Positions 40,591-53,729 of a stretch of 64,000 nucleotides of DNA are shown here, piece by piece. Numbering within the stretch: the stretch's first letter is position 1; each line of letters begins with the position of its first letter. The DNA is from Elysia crispata (lineage: Eukaryota > Mollusca > Gastropoda > Plakobranchidae), in NCBI GenBank assembly GCA_033675545.1, contig JAWDGP010000881.1:156501-220500 (forward strand). Reading direction: 5' to 3'. The notes beneath the pieces were generated by a model. That model was given only the letters and a program-made list of their open reading frames with translations, did no database searches and was not told the origin of the DNA. The position numbers and the translations under genes are program-made.

Positions 40591-41718
40591 CTTTAGTTTT
40601 ACAGAATAATTCAACTGCCTGTTCTAGTCATCAGGTCTATAGATATATCTAGTTCCTCTTCTGAATCAACTACTCTGGGTGCAGGCTCACTCCCACTAGA
40701 TCTGACAATTGGTTCGTCTTCGCTATCACAACCACTACTACTGCCAATGTGGTCGCTGATATATATATATATATCTCTATATATGTGTGTGTGTGTGTGT
40801 GTGTCAAAATCATTCTCTTTATGACCGTCTAACTCTTTTTTTAGGCCAAGTTTAATGCTCATTTGATACTCAATGGACTAGATTCAGAGTCAGCTATTTT
40901 TCACAAGTCTTAAGTTTGGTTGATGTAACCTGATGAAAAAGGTACACAAAATCGCTGTGAAAGCTTTGAAACAGTACATTTTCAGTTACAAAAGGAAGTA
41001 TAACTCTCTTTTCAGAGGAAGATATCTTCTGATATATTTTAAAATGTGTGTATAACTAGCATTGGCCATAATACTACAGAAAGAACGTATGGCTGACTGA
41101 TTTGGCTGTAAATGCATGGAGGGTTAAAAAGTCATCATTTCAATATTCTGCAATTGACTTTAACATGATATGATTTTTACAATGTTATAAAAAAAGTTTT
41201 AATATGGAATTATTTAAATCTTGCTTCTACTCCAAAGTTTAGAACTACTCAGTCACATTCATTCTTGAATGAACTGTGCTGTATTTGATGGAAGATTTGT
41301 GTGCCCAAAGTCGGTCAGGCTGTGTAGGATGCGAATGCGATGGCATGAAACAACAAATTCTTTGTTGGCCTCAAAGGGAGAGAGTTCATACACCACATCC
41401 ACATATATGCGGTGACATAATTTTCCTTCCCCGCATGTCTTAACCGCATTATATTTGATCATATCGAGGAAAAAGTTTTTTAACTCGTATTTTTTGGTGC
41501 TTTTTTTTTTCATCACCTTACATACGATTTGTGGAAGACCAGAATGCATAGTAGAATTGATTAATGTACTTTCGTGTATGCAGTATTGAAAAGATCTATT
41601 ACTTTAATATTACTGGTTTTATTGGATTTTGATTTGGGATGTCAGTAATCAGATACCAGTAGGCTACTTTGCAATGCCGAATGGTCTCGCCCATATTTTG
41701 TTGTGAAAACCATTTTGT
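40591..41718. other. Intergenic DNA with weak minus-strand open frames
   Basis: Minus-strand frames at 40611-40862 (acidic, Ser/Glu/Asp-rich part SGCDSEDEPIVRSSGSEP) and 41259-41549 are open, but I recognise no domain. The acidic stretch is reminiscent of the N-terminal region of transposase ORFs; this is not enough to call a gene. Confidence 0.25.
40757..40804. repeat. (AT)n-(GT)n microsatellite
   Basis: Short TA run, a TCTCTA interruption and then (GT)11. Confidence 0.95.
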
Positions 41719-42045
41719 TTGAACTTATTCCTTTCTCTGTTTGTTCTTCTCTTCTATCTCGCTTGTACTTCCACGTGTTGCTCACATTCACCAAGATCTA
41801 GAAGTCTGAAACGATGGACTGGTTTCACTTTCACTTCTAAGAATTCCAAAACTGGGCAAAAAGTCGCTGCACATCAGCGATATTTCAAGTACAGGGACTA
41901 GACTCATGTTTCAAGGAACAAGTTCTGCACAACTTGTAATGTTGAACTGAAACATGAAAGAAAGTCAATCGTAGACCAAAACAAGGCATATGCCAAGCAC
42001 CAGGCAAGACAACAAACACAGATGCAAATGCAAGCGGGCCATTAG
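41719..42045 (+). pseudogene. Degenerate BED/CGGBP1-like zinc-finger fragment
   Basis: One frame reads KRWTGFTFTSKNSKTGQKVA and on to a TAG at 41899-41901, then continues in the same frame as NKFCTTCNVELKHERKSIVD followed by QNKAYAKHQARQ and a final stop at 42043. The Cys-x2-Cys ... His spacing with the HERKS block resembles single-finger proteins related to CGGBP1 and transposon-encoded BED fingers. The in-frame stop and absence of neighbours suggest a dead transposon-derived copy. The family match is from memory of the pattern only. Confidence 0.35.
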
Positions 42046-43377
42046 AAAAAAGAAAAAAAAATAACGGCTTGTAGTGGCGTAACAATGAGTTCCACCCAAC
42101 ACTGTTTCTGCAGAAGGTAAGTCCCTGCATTAGCCAGAAAATAAACATCTGCGTTAATTCAGTAGATGCTGAAAGAAGTTTCTCACTGTATAATTTGATT
42201 TTCTCAGACTGCCGTAGGTCTTTGAGTTGATTGAGCTAAATATGAAATTGTTTATCTTTTTGTATTACAATAGTTTCATTTCATTTCAGAATCTATCATC
42301 TAAAATGCATTGCAAATTTTTTATTCTTTTTTTTCAAAGGATGTGTAATTGAATTCTGTTGTTTTACTTTTGTCCTCCCCTAATTGTCATGTTCTTTTTT
42401 CTTCTTGCTTTGTTAAAATATTTTGTTATTACTCTTCTGTCCTATATGAATAATTATGTACAAATGGCTTGCAACAACACAACAGCAGATCTTGGCGCTG
42501 TTTTTTTTTTTTTTTTGGCATAATTTGTCGTTTCTAGCATAATTTGTGGCGTAATTTCACTTTTTCTTGACATTTTTGCGACATAATTTGGGGTGAAAAA
42601 TGGCATTTTCCTGGAGATACAGATGATAATCTAAACATTTAGATGTGGTAGATACTAATGCTGGGAAAAGGGGAAAGTGATTGTTTTATATTTTGTTATT
42701 ATCAGGTGAAATTTAGTTTTACATGGACCCATGCCTCTGGAAATTTTAAGAAGTATTGCGGTTTCTTTGTTGGGATGGAGGAATTGAAATAGAGCAAGTC
42801 TAGTCAAGAGATTGGGAGAGGTGGTATATATATATAACTGAGAAGTGCACTGATGTATATTTTATAATCTATCCGTTCATTTGGCTTGTAAACAGTATAA
42901 TCGTCATCATCATATCGAAATGTCAGTCCATATATTAATCTGAAAAAATACAATGGGAGGGGTGAAATTAGAAGATACATGAAATGCACAACAATATTCA
43001 ATAATTGTTTGTAGACTAATCCATAATTTTTTTTCATAATGTTAAAGGACCATAGCTAGTTCTTACTTGTTACTGCCCCAGGCATGGCATTCTATCATTC
43101 ATCCAATGATCTATCAAGATAATAAGTTAGCTTTAGTGATTTTGGAATTGAATTAACAGTGGAAACCTCATTAGTGGAATTTGTACGGGAATTGAATAAA
43201 TCTCCAAATTACGAGGATTCAATTTAAAAAAGGGCCATATCTGAACCTATAACTCTTACTAATAGACTGAGTGTGAACTGTGCCTGCAATGAGCTACTCT
43301 CCTCTTTCCCTGTCCCACGTTGCTACCAGTATCAGTGTTATTACTGGCCCTTCGTGAGAGATACATGTACCGTGGTA
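42046..43377. other. Intergenic DNA, nothing recognised
   Basis: Contains a T-run at about 42500 followed by four loose copies of GCATAATTTGT(G/C)G within 42519-42586 and a short TA run at 42825; otherwise featureless. Confidence 0.35.
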
Positions 43378-43877
43378 CAGTGGAACCCTTGTTTAACACC
43401 TGGAATGGCGACAACCATTGCTATGACAGAGCTGAAAATCCCCGTTTTTTCCTTTATTTAAGTCATTCAGTAACAAGTATCGATACCGCTCCCCCCCCCC
43501 CCCATGTAATGACGACAGCTAGATCTGAGGGTACAGAGGAAAGAAAGCACCAAAATTTTTAATAGATAAAAAAATCTGGAACATTTTGTCTTGCTTCCAT
43601 TGTTACAGTGCAATCAAACAAGCAATGAAGGTTTTCTTGCCTTTTCTCCACCCAGTTCCCTCCCGTCAAGCGTATCAGTATCACCAGAGCTCTGGTATCA
43701 CACAGCGTGTAGTCCACAGGACCTATACATCTCACCCATAGCAAAGATTTTCGAAAAACCACTTATCTCCCATTCATCACAGTTAATTCTTTTTTCCTTT
43801 TTGCGGAAATGACAACCCTTGTTATAACGATACTTTATGAAAAGATCAAGAAATGTCGTTACTCCTGAGTTCCACTG
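43378..43877. mobile_element. Pogo/Tigger-type MITE
   Basis: 500 bp, starting CAGTGGAACCCTTG after TA and ending GAGTTCCACTG followed by CA (an altered TA). It shares its interior with the 8158-8732 element, including GACAACCATTGCTAT, the run ending TTTATTTAAGTCATTCA and AACGATACTTTATGAAAA. Includes a C14 run at about 43490. Confidence 0.78.
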
Positions 43878-46645
43878 CACTTTTGTAATGCCTCATGGAG
43901 TGGTATTGACTTCAAATTAACAGAATCGAACCAGAAAGACTTCGAAATATGTCAAATTCTAACAAACGAAATAAAAAACATATCCTCTCGCAAAGTTCAG
44001 TTTATTAGAAATTCAAATAATCAGACTTTGTTTTTTTAGGTTTCCATTGTATCAAAGTGTCATTATTCCAACTCTTTATGGTATAAGCCATGCCGTTTAA
44101 CTTAGTGGCTGTAGTCAGGTTCATGATGTATCCATTTCTTTTCCCACTCTGCAGTAATTTAAAATATCTAATTTTAGTATTTATCAGCAGTAACAAACAA
44201 TTTGTGAAAAACCTTTAAAATGTTTATTGGTTTTTTAATTATATGTGTAATTGTAATAAAAATATGCTAAATTTTAGCGAAGTTGAAAAAAACTCCGTAC
44301 TGTCTTTTCTTATGGTGAATATTGGTGCAAGATAAGATATTACTTACTAGGGTAAGGTTTTGTAGTCAATTGAGAGCAACGTGACTGTAATTAAGATTAT
44401 CAAATGACCAGCCTAGTATTTGATAAAAACTATAACCAACAGATGATGCTGATGGCAACTGGCTAGAGATTATCTCCTACTGCCTGCATCTTCCACAAAC
44501 GCACAAGTCTCTATGGTTATCAGTCTTACCTGCTTCTCACTGTCTGTCTTTTTGTTTCACGTTTTTTACTAGTGAATTTCTTTCTCTTTCCTTTCTGTCA
44601 ACTCTATGATACCATAATACTGTGCACAAATATATTATTCCTCTTCTTTCTTCTTTGCGTTCCCGGTCATGTCAAAATTCCAGTCTCCTCAAGGAAGCTG
44701 CTGGTCTGTTCAAGGCTGGCTAGTGAACTCCAAAATTTGTCATCTAGGGTGCTGTGTTGGCCATGTGTGGCCTCTAACAATTTCAAAAACAGGACAGTCT
44801 TGCAGGATATGAGCAGTTTTCCTTATTTCTTTTTACTTTTAGCTTATTTGCAAACATCCACATTTTGGTATCATTCCATTTAGAAAGTTTGTGAGTCATA
44901 GAGTTCATGCTATCAGTTGGTATAGGACATAAAGAGTGTCATTAAGATATGGTATGAACAATTTTGACTTTGATTAGGTGCTATTGACATATTGTGTGAT
45001 ATGTTAAGTTCCTGTACATTTATTAATATGTGCCTTGTAAAAAGAAAAGATTTAAAAAGAAAATCTTTTAGGCAGTCAAGCGGAACTAACTTTTAGTCAA
45101 AAGATTGGTTGCCCATGCAAAACCAAAATGTAAATGCACACAAATCCAATAATTTCAGGAACCAAGTCTGTTGAATAACAGTATTAAAATAATTATCTAG
45201 TTAATTTTCTTTTACCATTTGTAGATACTGATGCCTCTGAAACTTAAATCTGAATCTGTTGTTACTGATTTTTGGTAATTCTAGGGTCATGATAAATTAA
45301 AAAAAAATTTTTAATGAGAGATTTAGATTGAGACATTAGAAAATACAAAGGGCACTAATTTGATAATACATGTACTTTTAATTTTGATTGTCAAAAGAAT
45401 GAATTGCCGTGCAAAATGTTATAAGGGAAAACACCTCTGTTGAGACTTATAGTTATACTTAGCAAAATACTTATCCAGTAAGTTCTCTTTGACTATTTAC
45501 ATGTACATTAACAAATGCCTTAGAAACCAAAATCTGATCTTAATGATTCCGTGTCAAAGTAATAGTTAAGATCTACCTATAATGTCATGACAAAGTTAAA
45601 AAAAATAATTCATGAAAGATTTCAGTTCATATCCTAACTGAGCAATATGAAAGATCTTGAGCTCTTTGTAATTAAATTATAAAGACCCCTCTTCCCTTCC
45701 CCCCAAAAAATTCTTTTGGTGACCGTAGTTCCCTTTGATTCCACCAGCTACTGAAAATTGAGTCATTGGCTTCTTAACCTTAGTTTTCCTTTCTTTTTAA
45801 TTGTATCCTCCCTCTTTTGCTCTCAGGAATGTTGAAATTCAATCCTGTTTAATACGATCATATCATTTTTTTTAAAGCTTTTTTTTTATTAGTAAAGTTT
45901 GCAAATACATTTGTGCTTGGCTGTATGACTCAAATATGTTTGTTATTTTAAGTGTACATTTGTTAAGTTGTCTTTCATGCTTATGTCATTGTCTAAGACT
46001 CCACGCCTTATCTTTCTCATTTAGCGGTGGCAAGATTTGAGCAACCCATTGGTTGAAAAGGTTTCTTATTGAAACAAATACCTTTGATTTTTGGACTTGC
46101 AGTATAATTTTTGTTCAACTATACACAAAACTCACTTATGAATATGACTTCCCAAGAGTTAAGCGATAGCTACGCAACCTATCAATATTATTGATGGTAG
46201 ATGACAGATGACTGGAGACACAACTGTCCAGTCACATCTAGTTACATTGACCTAAATGTCATCTTTCAGCATGGGAAAAATTATAAAAGTGCAGTGACTT
46301 TGCATGAAGTTTCCAGTTTAAGTTCCATATTTTCATTCAAATCTGTTTTATATAGTTATTTAAAAAAAAAAAAAAAAGAAAAAGTTGAAATTCAATGGAT
46401 TCTGAATCGCATTGGACTTTAATTTCTGCCTCATCTGTGTTTTATTGATTTATCGTTATACAGTATCTCAATACTTCTGACTTAACATTTCCTGCAAGCC
46501 ATGGCTCAAACTCACTTTGACTTTTAACAATGTAATACCTTTATTGCATTTCTCCTTCAAATTGGTAAATTATATACAAATAGTTTGCACAATATATATT
46601 TAGAAAAATATATGGCAAAGAGCATTCACATTTTTAACACCCATA
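43878..46645. other. Intergenic DNA, nothing recognised
   Basis: No exon or RNA gene was recognised. Two loosely similar segments (about 45150-45340 and 45455-45640) look like an old tandem copy, sharing ATACTTATC/ATTATCTAGTTAA-type starts and GTCATGA(T/C)AAA(T/G)T-like ends. Confidence 0.3.
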
Positions 46646-47102
46646 CAGTCAAGTCTGGTTATTTCAAAGTCATTGGGATAAAAAAAGGACTTCGAATTAT
46701 CACTTACATCAGGATACACAGAGAAAGAGAGTAAAAAAAGTGGGTGGCAGATCAGTAATGTTGCAGGGGTTCACAGCTGGTCCCTGGGCCTAACCCCTTT
46801 CCCTTCCTTCTCCTTGTCTTAGAGCAGACTCTTGCCTGTAACATAAGTGGGTGGATCATGCACACACCAGAATCGCTTGCCGCTCCAGCATAGCACTTCA
46901 TGTACTTTCTTTGTTTTACAAGCTAAGAAAATTGATTTTAGAATTGAAAAGACCCACCAAGGTGGCTTAAATTAACGGGATCCTTGTTTCCAACTTCGAA
47001 CTAACCGATATTTTGTAATAAAGCTTAAAGTGAAAGACAGAAATATTCCGTAAAATTAATCGACTTCGAAATATCCAGATTCGAATTATTTGGACTCCAC
47101 TG
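46646..47102. mobile_element. Pogo/Tigger-type MITE, second subfamily
   Basis: 457 bp from CAGTCAAGTCTGGTTATTTC to ATTTGGACTCCACTG, with TA on both sides. Related in inverted orientation to 61997-62354: the AAAGTACATG/CATGTACTTT, GCTATGCT/AGCATAGC and CAAGTGATTCTGGTGTG/CACACCAGAATCGCTTG blocks match. Confidence 0.78.
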
Positions 47103-47764
47103 TACATATATTGCTCTGGTCTGAAGCTAAAAAATACCTTGGGAGTAAAACAGTTGAATGGTAAAATTTAATTTTTTTCATCCCTGTTCAGAAAAGTAGT
47201 TCTTTACTGAAATATCAGTAAATTGAAGCAATACATGTAATTGAATAAGCAAGGCGGCTCAACAGGCTGATGGATCAAATTTTGTTAATTAAACATTACA
47301 TGTAATTATATGACTCCAGCATGTCCTCATATTCTGATGAAGTCTATCCCGTGTCTAAAAATGAACATTTAGCCTCCTTAATATCACTCAAAATAGATGA
47401 TCAGGACTTCAGCATAGGATGTAGGTAACTGTCTGGTTAGAGCATCCATCCTGATATTCCTTGAGAAAGGTATAGTTTGATATGCAAAAAATGTTATATC
47501 AAATTATAAACATTAATCCTCTGATATAATGTCAATAATTGTGATTTCATAAAATGCAAATTTTTTTTTCTACTGATTTGCTTTTAACTTTTGATGTATA
47601 GCATAACTGTAAGCTGAATAAATGGTAATCCATTTGACATGCTTACAAAAACATTTATCACTGAAGATTCAAAGGACCAAATTATTGTAGGTGTACCAAT
47701 TGGACAATTCTTTGCATTCAAGAGCTTATAAGTTTTCAAATTTTTAGTGTAACAGTTTGTTGTA

Positions 47765-48531
47765 CAGTGGACACCACTCAAGTCGATTTTCACTGAAGTC
47801 AATCTTTTATTGGGCTAGTACCCCTTCTTAAAGAACTTATAATAAGCTCTTGCACATAGTCGATTTTCAGATAAGCCAATCTTTTTTGGGGTGATAAAAA
47901 CAAAAGTTCATTGTTTTCACTTCTTTTAGTAAATAAAAACAAGCTTTCTCTCCTCTGACTCATCCGTCAGTAAGTTAGACAATGAAGTGGCAAGTTATCA
48001 AGCACTAACAGGAAAAATGCAATGTGTTTAGTCTAAATAACCAGGGATTATGCTGATTACATTTTGCGTGCATTGTGTTTGTAGCCTAGACGTGTCTCCT
48101 CTGTGATATTTTTGATTGAACACTGTTCCCCCATTCAATCTCTCCTTGGCTGTAAAGCCAAGCCTACCAAAATCGATGTGACTTAATGCTTTGATCTGCA
48201 TTTTTCTTACATTTTGTTTGTAGTCTAGATCTACCATTGTAATTGGTTCATTGAGCACTTTTCTTCTATCCCTTCTCTCCTCGACTGTAGGCCTTATTTA
48301 CTTAGATTTACACTTTTCGGGTATTTTAGTTGTAGGCGAGAGCTGCTTCCTTCATGAAGTGCGATTGGTTGATTGAACAATACCCACCCATCTCTCCCCG
48401 GCTGTGGGGCTAGGACTAGGACAATAGGCATTATTATTGAGATAAATACACACTAAGAAAGAATACACACTATCATAATCTTACAGCAAGATAGGCTTCT
48501 GAGTACCTGAAGTCATTAAATTGAGTATACT
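47765..48531. mobile_element. Possible Tigger-type element with internal repeats
   Basis: CAGTGGACACCACTCAAGTC follows TA at 47763, a typical Tigger-type end. A weak mate, TTGAGTATACTG followed by TA, lies at about 48520-48531. Within it, three divergent tandem units of 112-138 bp start near 48055, 48193 and 48305 (GTTTGTAG ... TTGATTGAACA ... CTCTCC ... GGCTGT). The right limit is uncertain. Confidence 0.35.
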
Positions 48532-48589
48532 GTAGTAAAATGTTTGTTAAGATCAGACTTTAAGAGTACAGTATGTTGCAAAAATAAAT

Positions 48590-48693
48590 CAGCACACCTC
48601 GGAGTCCACCAACTGGTTCGGTCATTTTCAACAGTTCGTTACCACAAGGGAAGTAACCAACCAAAGTGAAATTACCACATAATTATCTCCCTT
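48590..48693 (-). repeat. Dispersed AAGGGAGATAAT repeat, copy 1
   Basis: On the minus strand this reads AAGGGAGATAATTATGTGG, TTTGGTTGGTTACTTCCCT and AATGACCGAACCAGTTGGTG. The same order of blocks occurs on the plus strand at 56486-56624. Short elements carrying AAGGGAGATAA are, from general recollection, common in snail genomes. Confidence 0.65.
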
Positions 48694-49935
48694 GTTTTGT
48701 TTTTTTAATGAACTAACCATGTGTTTATAAATACTATAAAGCCACTCTTTACCCTATCCAGCATTGACCAAGTTACAGCTGCTTTGGCTCTTTTTCTCTT
48801 TGATCCTGTATCACGATCTCCCCATGCATTTGCTGCCCATCCCTGCTCACTTCCCCCACTCCTTTTGTTATCTTCTCCCTGTATATCAATACTTTGCTCT
48901 CCCCTACCCGGCCTTAGTATACACTATGGCATAATGGATGCCCAACACCTATATACTTCAAGCATTTCTTAACAGCCGACAGGGGACCTTTTGATTGAAT
49001 TTCAACTACATAGTTTCTAAGTAGAAAAGCATTCTATAGTGGATTTGCCAATACTTGTAGATCGTGGAACCCGAGGACGGGTCTGAGATTAGTTCGTTTG
49101 AAGCAAGGTATTTGAAGAAAGTCAAAGAAGGAAAAAAAAAAACGGCGATTTTACTCTGTTCATTAAACGCAAGGTGTTCTTTCAATCTGAGTTCGCTGGA
49201 ATCGAAGTGTACTGTAATTGAAAAATGCCATTACCTATTTTCACTATTTCTGGAATGTTTGTCAAGATCTGCATACTTCGTATCACTCGGTTGACACATT
49301 TTTAAATTGTAACATTTGCAAAATTAATCACCGATTTTCATTGAGACTAAATTTGTAATAAAAAAAAAGATGAAATTAGACTTATGAATATGATTAACTC
49401 AAATAAGAAATTTCTTTTCAACTAACAAATGATGTTGCCTCAGCTGATGGAATAGTAGCGTTTGAGATCATTATACTCTGTAGTTTCAAAGACAAAGCAA
49501 AAACGATACTTGATAGCCATCATGTTTGAGCTAGGTGGCTGCTAATAGATGTAGTTGCTGAAGATGGAGCTAATGACAATGTTGGTTTACATCACAGAAT
49601 ATTGATGGTATCATTGGTAAATAAAGAGGGCAAATATGGTAGATGGGACTTTGTGTTTTTTAATTCTGTAGCTTTGGTATTGTCGCTAATGGACAATGAA
49701 TACCTAAAACAAATCAGGACTCTTCTTTGACTTCATCTGCTCATTCTGTGATCCCAAAGAAGAAGATCTGTTCATTCTGTCATTCACAATATAAATCTAA
49801 AAAAGACTGATAATATAGTGATATTTACAGAATTTGACTACCTAGGCATTATAAAAATTTAACTGAAACTGTTAAAAAAAAAAAAAAAGACAACAAAGAG
49901 TGTACAAATAAAAACAGTTTAATTAACAAAGCAGA
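48694..49935. other. Intergenic DNA 3' of MRPL12, nothing recognised
   Basis: No exon recognised. The last bases before 49935 are the presumed MRPL12 3' UTR (minus strand), with a possible ATTAAA at 49918-49923 (complement) and an A-run at 49873. Confidence 0.35.
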
Positions 49936-52031
49936 CTATTCAATTTCTATCTCAGCCCCAGCAGCAATCAAAGCTTCCTTTAACTTTTCAGCTTCCTCTT
50001 TTGGAATATCAGCTCTAACTATCTGTGGTGCAGACTCAACAAATTTTTTTGCCTGAAAAAAATTAAGACAAAAAAAGCAAAGGTTAAGACTGAATGAACT
50101 ATGTAATAGGAACTAGGTAAAAATAATATCACTTACATTACAAAGTAGCCACCTAGCATTAAGACCTGCTATTTAAATCAGTCAAAAGTAAAACTACCGT
50201 TGACTAATTTTTGAGAAAAATTACAATAAAATCATAGTCGATTTTCATAAATGAAGACAATAAGAAGTTTGCAACAAAAATGTTCATTACAAAAATAAAA
50301 GTAAAGATCTCTACATGGGCACAGAGGTGGATCTTATTCTAGTTTCTGTCGAGTTAAGCAGATAAACAGGATGCTAGTCTGTTTTATTTTTAACTTAGCT
50401 TTCAAGCCAGGTTAATTTCTTCAGCGTCTGTGGCCCGATAAATTGACAGGCTTATTTCGTCATATTTTTTCCACATAAAAAGGGAAAGTAATGGTACAAG
50501 AACTGTTCCAATCTTTTCTTGGGTTATTTCCCTTCCATATGCAAAGTGATTTCAAAAGTTAAACATGAGTAGTTTGTCTGCCGTTGTTGTTTTTCAATTG
50601 CGAATAGCCCATATAGCAATTTACTCCCCGGCACTGAAGAGGTTAAACTGGTATCATATATCCTAATAGAGTAAAAACATAATGCCAGGTTCAGTTTTGG
50701 AATATAAATCAGGACCTCCCGCCCCCAAGTTGAAAGTCATTATATCACACTAAAATAAATTTTTACAAATTGGTTGTATTTTGTACACTTAAAGTCTTTT
50801 CACAGCTATTTAACCAGTAATCTTTGTCCTTTTCTTTAATTTTCTATGATGATGTAACTAGATCTTAAAGTTATTGAAAGATTAACACCAAGAAAATAAA
50901 ATAGAGGTGTAATGTAAAAAGATAATGAAAAAAAATCCACCAAAAACAACCTTATTTACTTCGGGGCATAATATAAGGCCTAGCTGGATCTATGAGATCA
51001 GATAAATTTACCACTGCTGCATTCATTTCAGAGAAGCTTTGATAAAACAAAATGATGGTAAATTAAAGAAAACACAAGGCTTAAGCATTCATCCCTGTGA
51101 CGTTATATTATTTCGAGTCCATATCCTCATTACATGGCAACCAACCTGATTAAAAACTGATGAATTAATAAAAAAAAAAGGTTGATAACTGAAAAGTCTT
51201 AAATCTGAATGCCAGTAAAGTCAGTGGTGTGCTTCTATAATTTACAATTTCCGTTACAATAGAAAAAAGTGTCAGGATTCTTTAAGATATGTAAAGTGTA
51301 CTAAAACCAATACCTGCACCAGGTTGAGTCCTTCCACAGAGTTCTTAATTTCTTTAATAAGAGCTACTTTCTTCCCAGCATCAAATTTGACTAGTTTGAC
51401 AGAAAAACTTGTCTTCTCTCTTTTAGGGGCTTCCTCTTCTTCTGCTTCAGCCTTAGTTATAGAACAGAAAAAAAGAGCATTCTTTAGGGAAAAAAAAAGA
51501 AAGAGAACGATTAGAGTCAACATCTTTATACTAATTATACTACTTTTACTAGATGTTATACTTATAGAACTAGAAGCAAATATGTTTAAGCTTTCATAAC
51601 TATTTTCTTCAATTTAAGACTGTACTTGAGAGTCATACAAACAGTTCTATCATTCCTAGGACAGGGACAAGAATAAATATGTTTCCTACAAAGAAATCTT
51701 TGATGATAGATGACATTGACTGCACCTTTCCATAGAAGAACAAACAATAAATAGATTATCTTGCTAGAACAATGTAACAGGCTATAAAACTGTATTATGG
51801 TTTGTGTGTCTCTATCATTGTTTTCTTATTAATGGTTGATCATTGCAAATGTACAAAGGCTTACTTGAGGGGCAGCTGTAGGCATGGCCCCCATAGCCAT
51901 CATTGGTGCATCCTGTATGTTCAGTGTTTTCTGAAAATAAATGAAGCAACATAGTGGGAAGGCTTGCTGAATTTGGATCTTAGAAGAGAAAATATTGATC
52001 ACACAAAAATCATGTAGGACTAGGAGAATGT

Positions 52032-52068
<37 letters not shown>

Positions 52069-53729
52069 AAACTGAGTACAAATTCTGGTTACAAAGCGCT
52101 TGTCTTTAATTCTTTTACAACTTGGCTTCTCCCACCCCACATTAAAAATTGCTAAAAATATAAAGGTGCCGCAGAAGATGTATGGACTGCTGCTCATAAG
52201 TCATAACCTAACTAGCTCATGATTTGCCTGGTGCCTTATGCAAATTATCCTGCATTGTCTACATTGCAAGGGCATATTAGTTGTGAAAATACCTAACCTA
52301 ACCCGACCTTACTACAACTATCTTGGATCATGTAAGTGTGAGTATAAAGTAGGTACACACACTAACAGCACACTGTATGCAGCAAATGATGTAGGTTAGT
52401 CTAAAAATTAACTGACCTGTTCAAGCTGAGACCTCTAAAATAACAAATGCAAAATGTGCCCTAATCTTGTCAATGCCATTAATTGGCTAAACGCATCACC
52501 TTCTTCAGAAAAAGGATTAATTATTCGACATTGAAATATCTAAGGACATTGAAAATGGCTTTTATTTGTAGCAATTTCACACGCATCAACTTAGAAAAGG
52601 TGTTCTCATTGACTACTCTAATTTTGCGCCACACTTGAGCAAATGTGCACATTATGTAAGTAAAAGAAGTTAATATAAAAGGTGATGCACAATGCCTAAT
52701 TTACCTTTAACAATTCATTTAGGTCTGCTACTTCTAAGAGGGTGAGCTGGCTAATATCATCCACAAGCTTCTCAATTTTTGGAGAATAAGTTTTTGTTGA
52801 GGCATCATCAGGAGGTGGAATGATGTCTGGAGATGCTGAGCTGTAGTTTTGACAAATTAACTTTTGGATGGCTGCAGTCTGATGAATACTAAGCTGGACA
52901 TTGCTCTTGTTTGCAGCTCTGAAATAAATTGCGAAATAAAATTATAAATTCCCTCAAGTTATATAGATCTTAAAGAAAAACAGTTACTCTTGTGACTTGT
53001 TTTAGGGAAATTAACTCAAACCCACCTGTCTCGCTTGCTGTCTGCTGACAACTATTTTATATGACTAAATTGACTACCATTGCCTAATTAGTTTTGTTAC
53101 TGATATTACTTTTCGAATCTGTATATCTCATTTGTTTCAAGGATACTTCATAAAAAGCTTTTTATGATTATTTTAGTTTTGATTGCAGTCTAGAAGACAA
53201 AAAGAACACCCTTCAACATAAACTACTTTTTTAGTTCACTATTGATGATTTCAAGGTGTAGGCAAGATAGAAACTTACAATACAGTTTAGATGAAAGATC
53301 TGTATCTTTTAGGGATTCTACAGGAGACATTAGTGATAGGAATCTGCAAGTTTATCCCTACATTCAGTGCCTATATAAAGACGGATTTATTTGCCAGGAA
53401 GTCAGTAGGAAGCCTGCTAAAAGTAGAAGGCAACAATATTCTCTGAAATAAGGAGTGATGAAACTGGAGGCATATATACTTTACCACTTTCCCTTCTTTT
53501 TCTTTCACTCTCAGTCTCAGTCTCTCTGAAAATATATAAATCTAAAAAATCAAACCCAAAATTTTCAAACGGGGCTTGGTTATAAGCTAGATTTAATTTT
53601 CCCCTAGATCTAGATCTATAAGGTAATTAACAAAACTTATACATATAACAAACACAATAGCCTAACGCACCTTCGACAATAAGTTAAGAATATGCCCCCA
53701 CGGTTCAGAACACGATACGCTGGATTCAT
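49936..53729 (-). CDS. MRPL12: Mitochondrial large-subunit ribosomal protein bL12m (5 exons)
   Basis: In transcript order the exons are 53729-53671, 52918-52705, 51930-51865, 51451-51314 and 50052-49936: 594 nt, 197 aa (human 198 aa). All introns are GT-AG and phases agree. Residues 1 to about 45 are basic and hydroxylated with almost no acid, as expected of a mitochondrial targeting peptide ([20 protein letters not shown]). Residues about 62-96 are the bL12 dimerisation domain ([20 protein letters not shown]). Residues about 98-125 are a Met/Ala then Glu-rich hinge. Residues about 126-197 are the factor-binding C-terminal domain ([20 protein letters not shown]; ending AAGAEIEIE). Known role: stalk protein of the mitoribosome that recruits translation GTPases; human MRPL12 also binds mitochondrial RNA polymerase. 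An in-frame TAA two codons before the ATG supports the start. A possible ATTAAA signal lies only about 13 nt past the stop (complement of 49918-49923). Confidence 0.95.
52034..52065. repeat. (AT)n microsatellite in MRPL12 intron 2
   Basis: A perfect AT run of about 32 bp within the intron between MRPL12 exons 2 and 3. Confidence 0.93.

Noticed and set aside
40925-40980. CTGATGA ... GTGAAAGC resembling a hammerhead ribozyme core
   Set aside because: The bases next to the core cannot form stem II, and no stems I/III pair around it.
41259-41549. 96-codon minus-strand frame
   Set aside because: Open but without any recognised domain, conserved motif or splice context; kept only as a note in the intergenic entry.
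47425-47470. TGGTTAGAGCA resembling the A box of a tRNA-derived SINE
   Set aside because: No B box GGTTCGA(A/T)TCC at the right distance and no tRNA fold; too weak to call.
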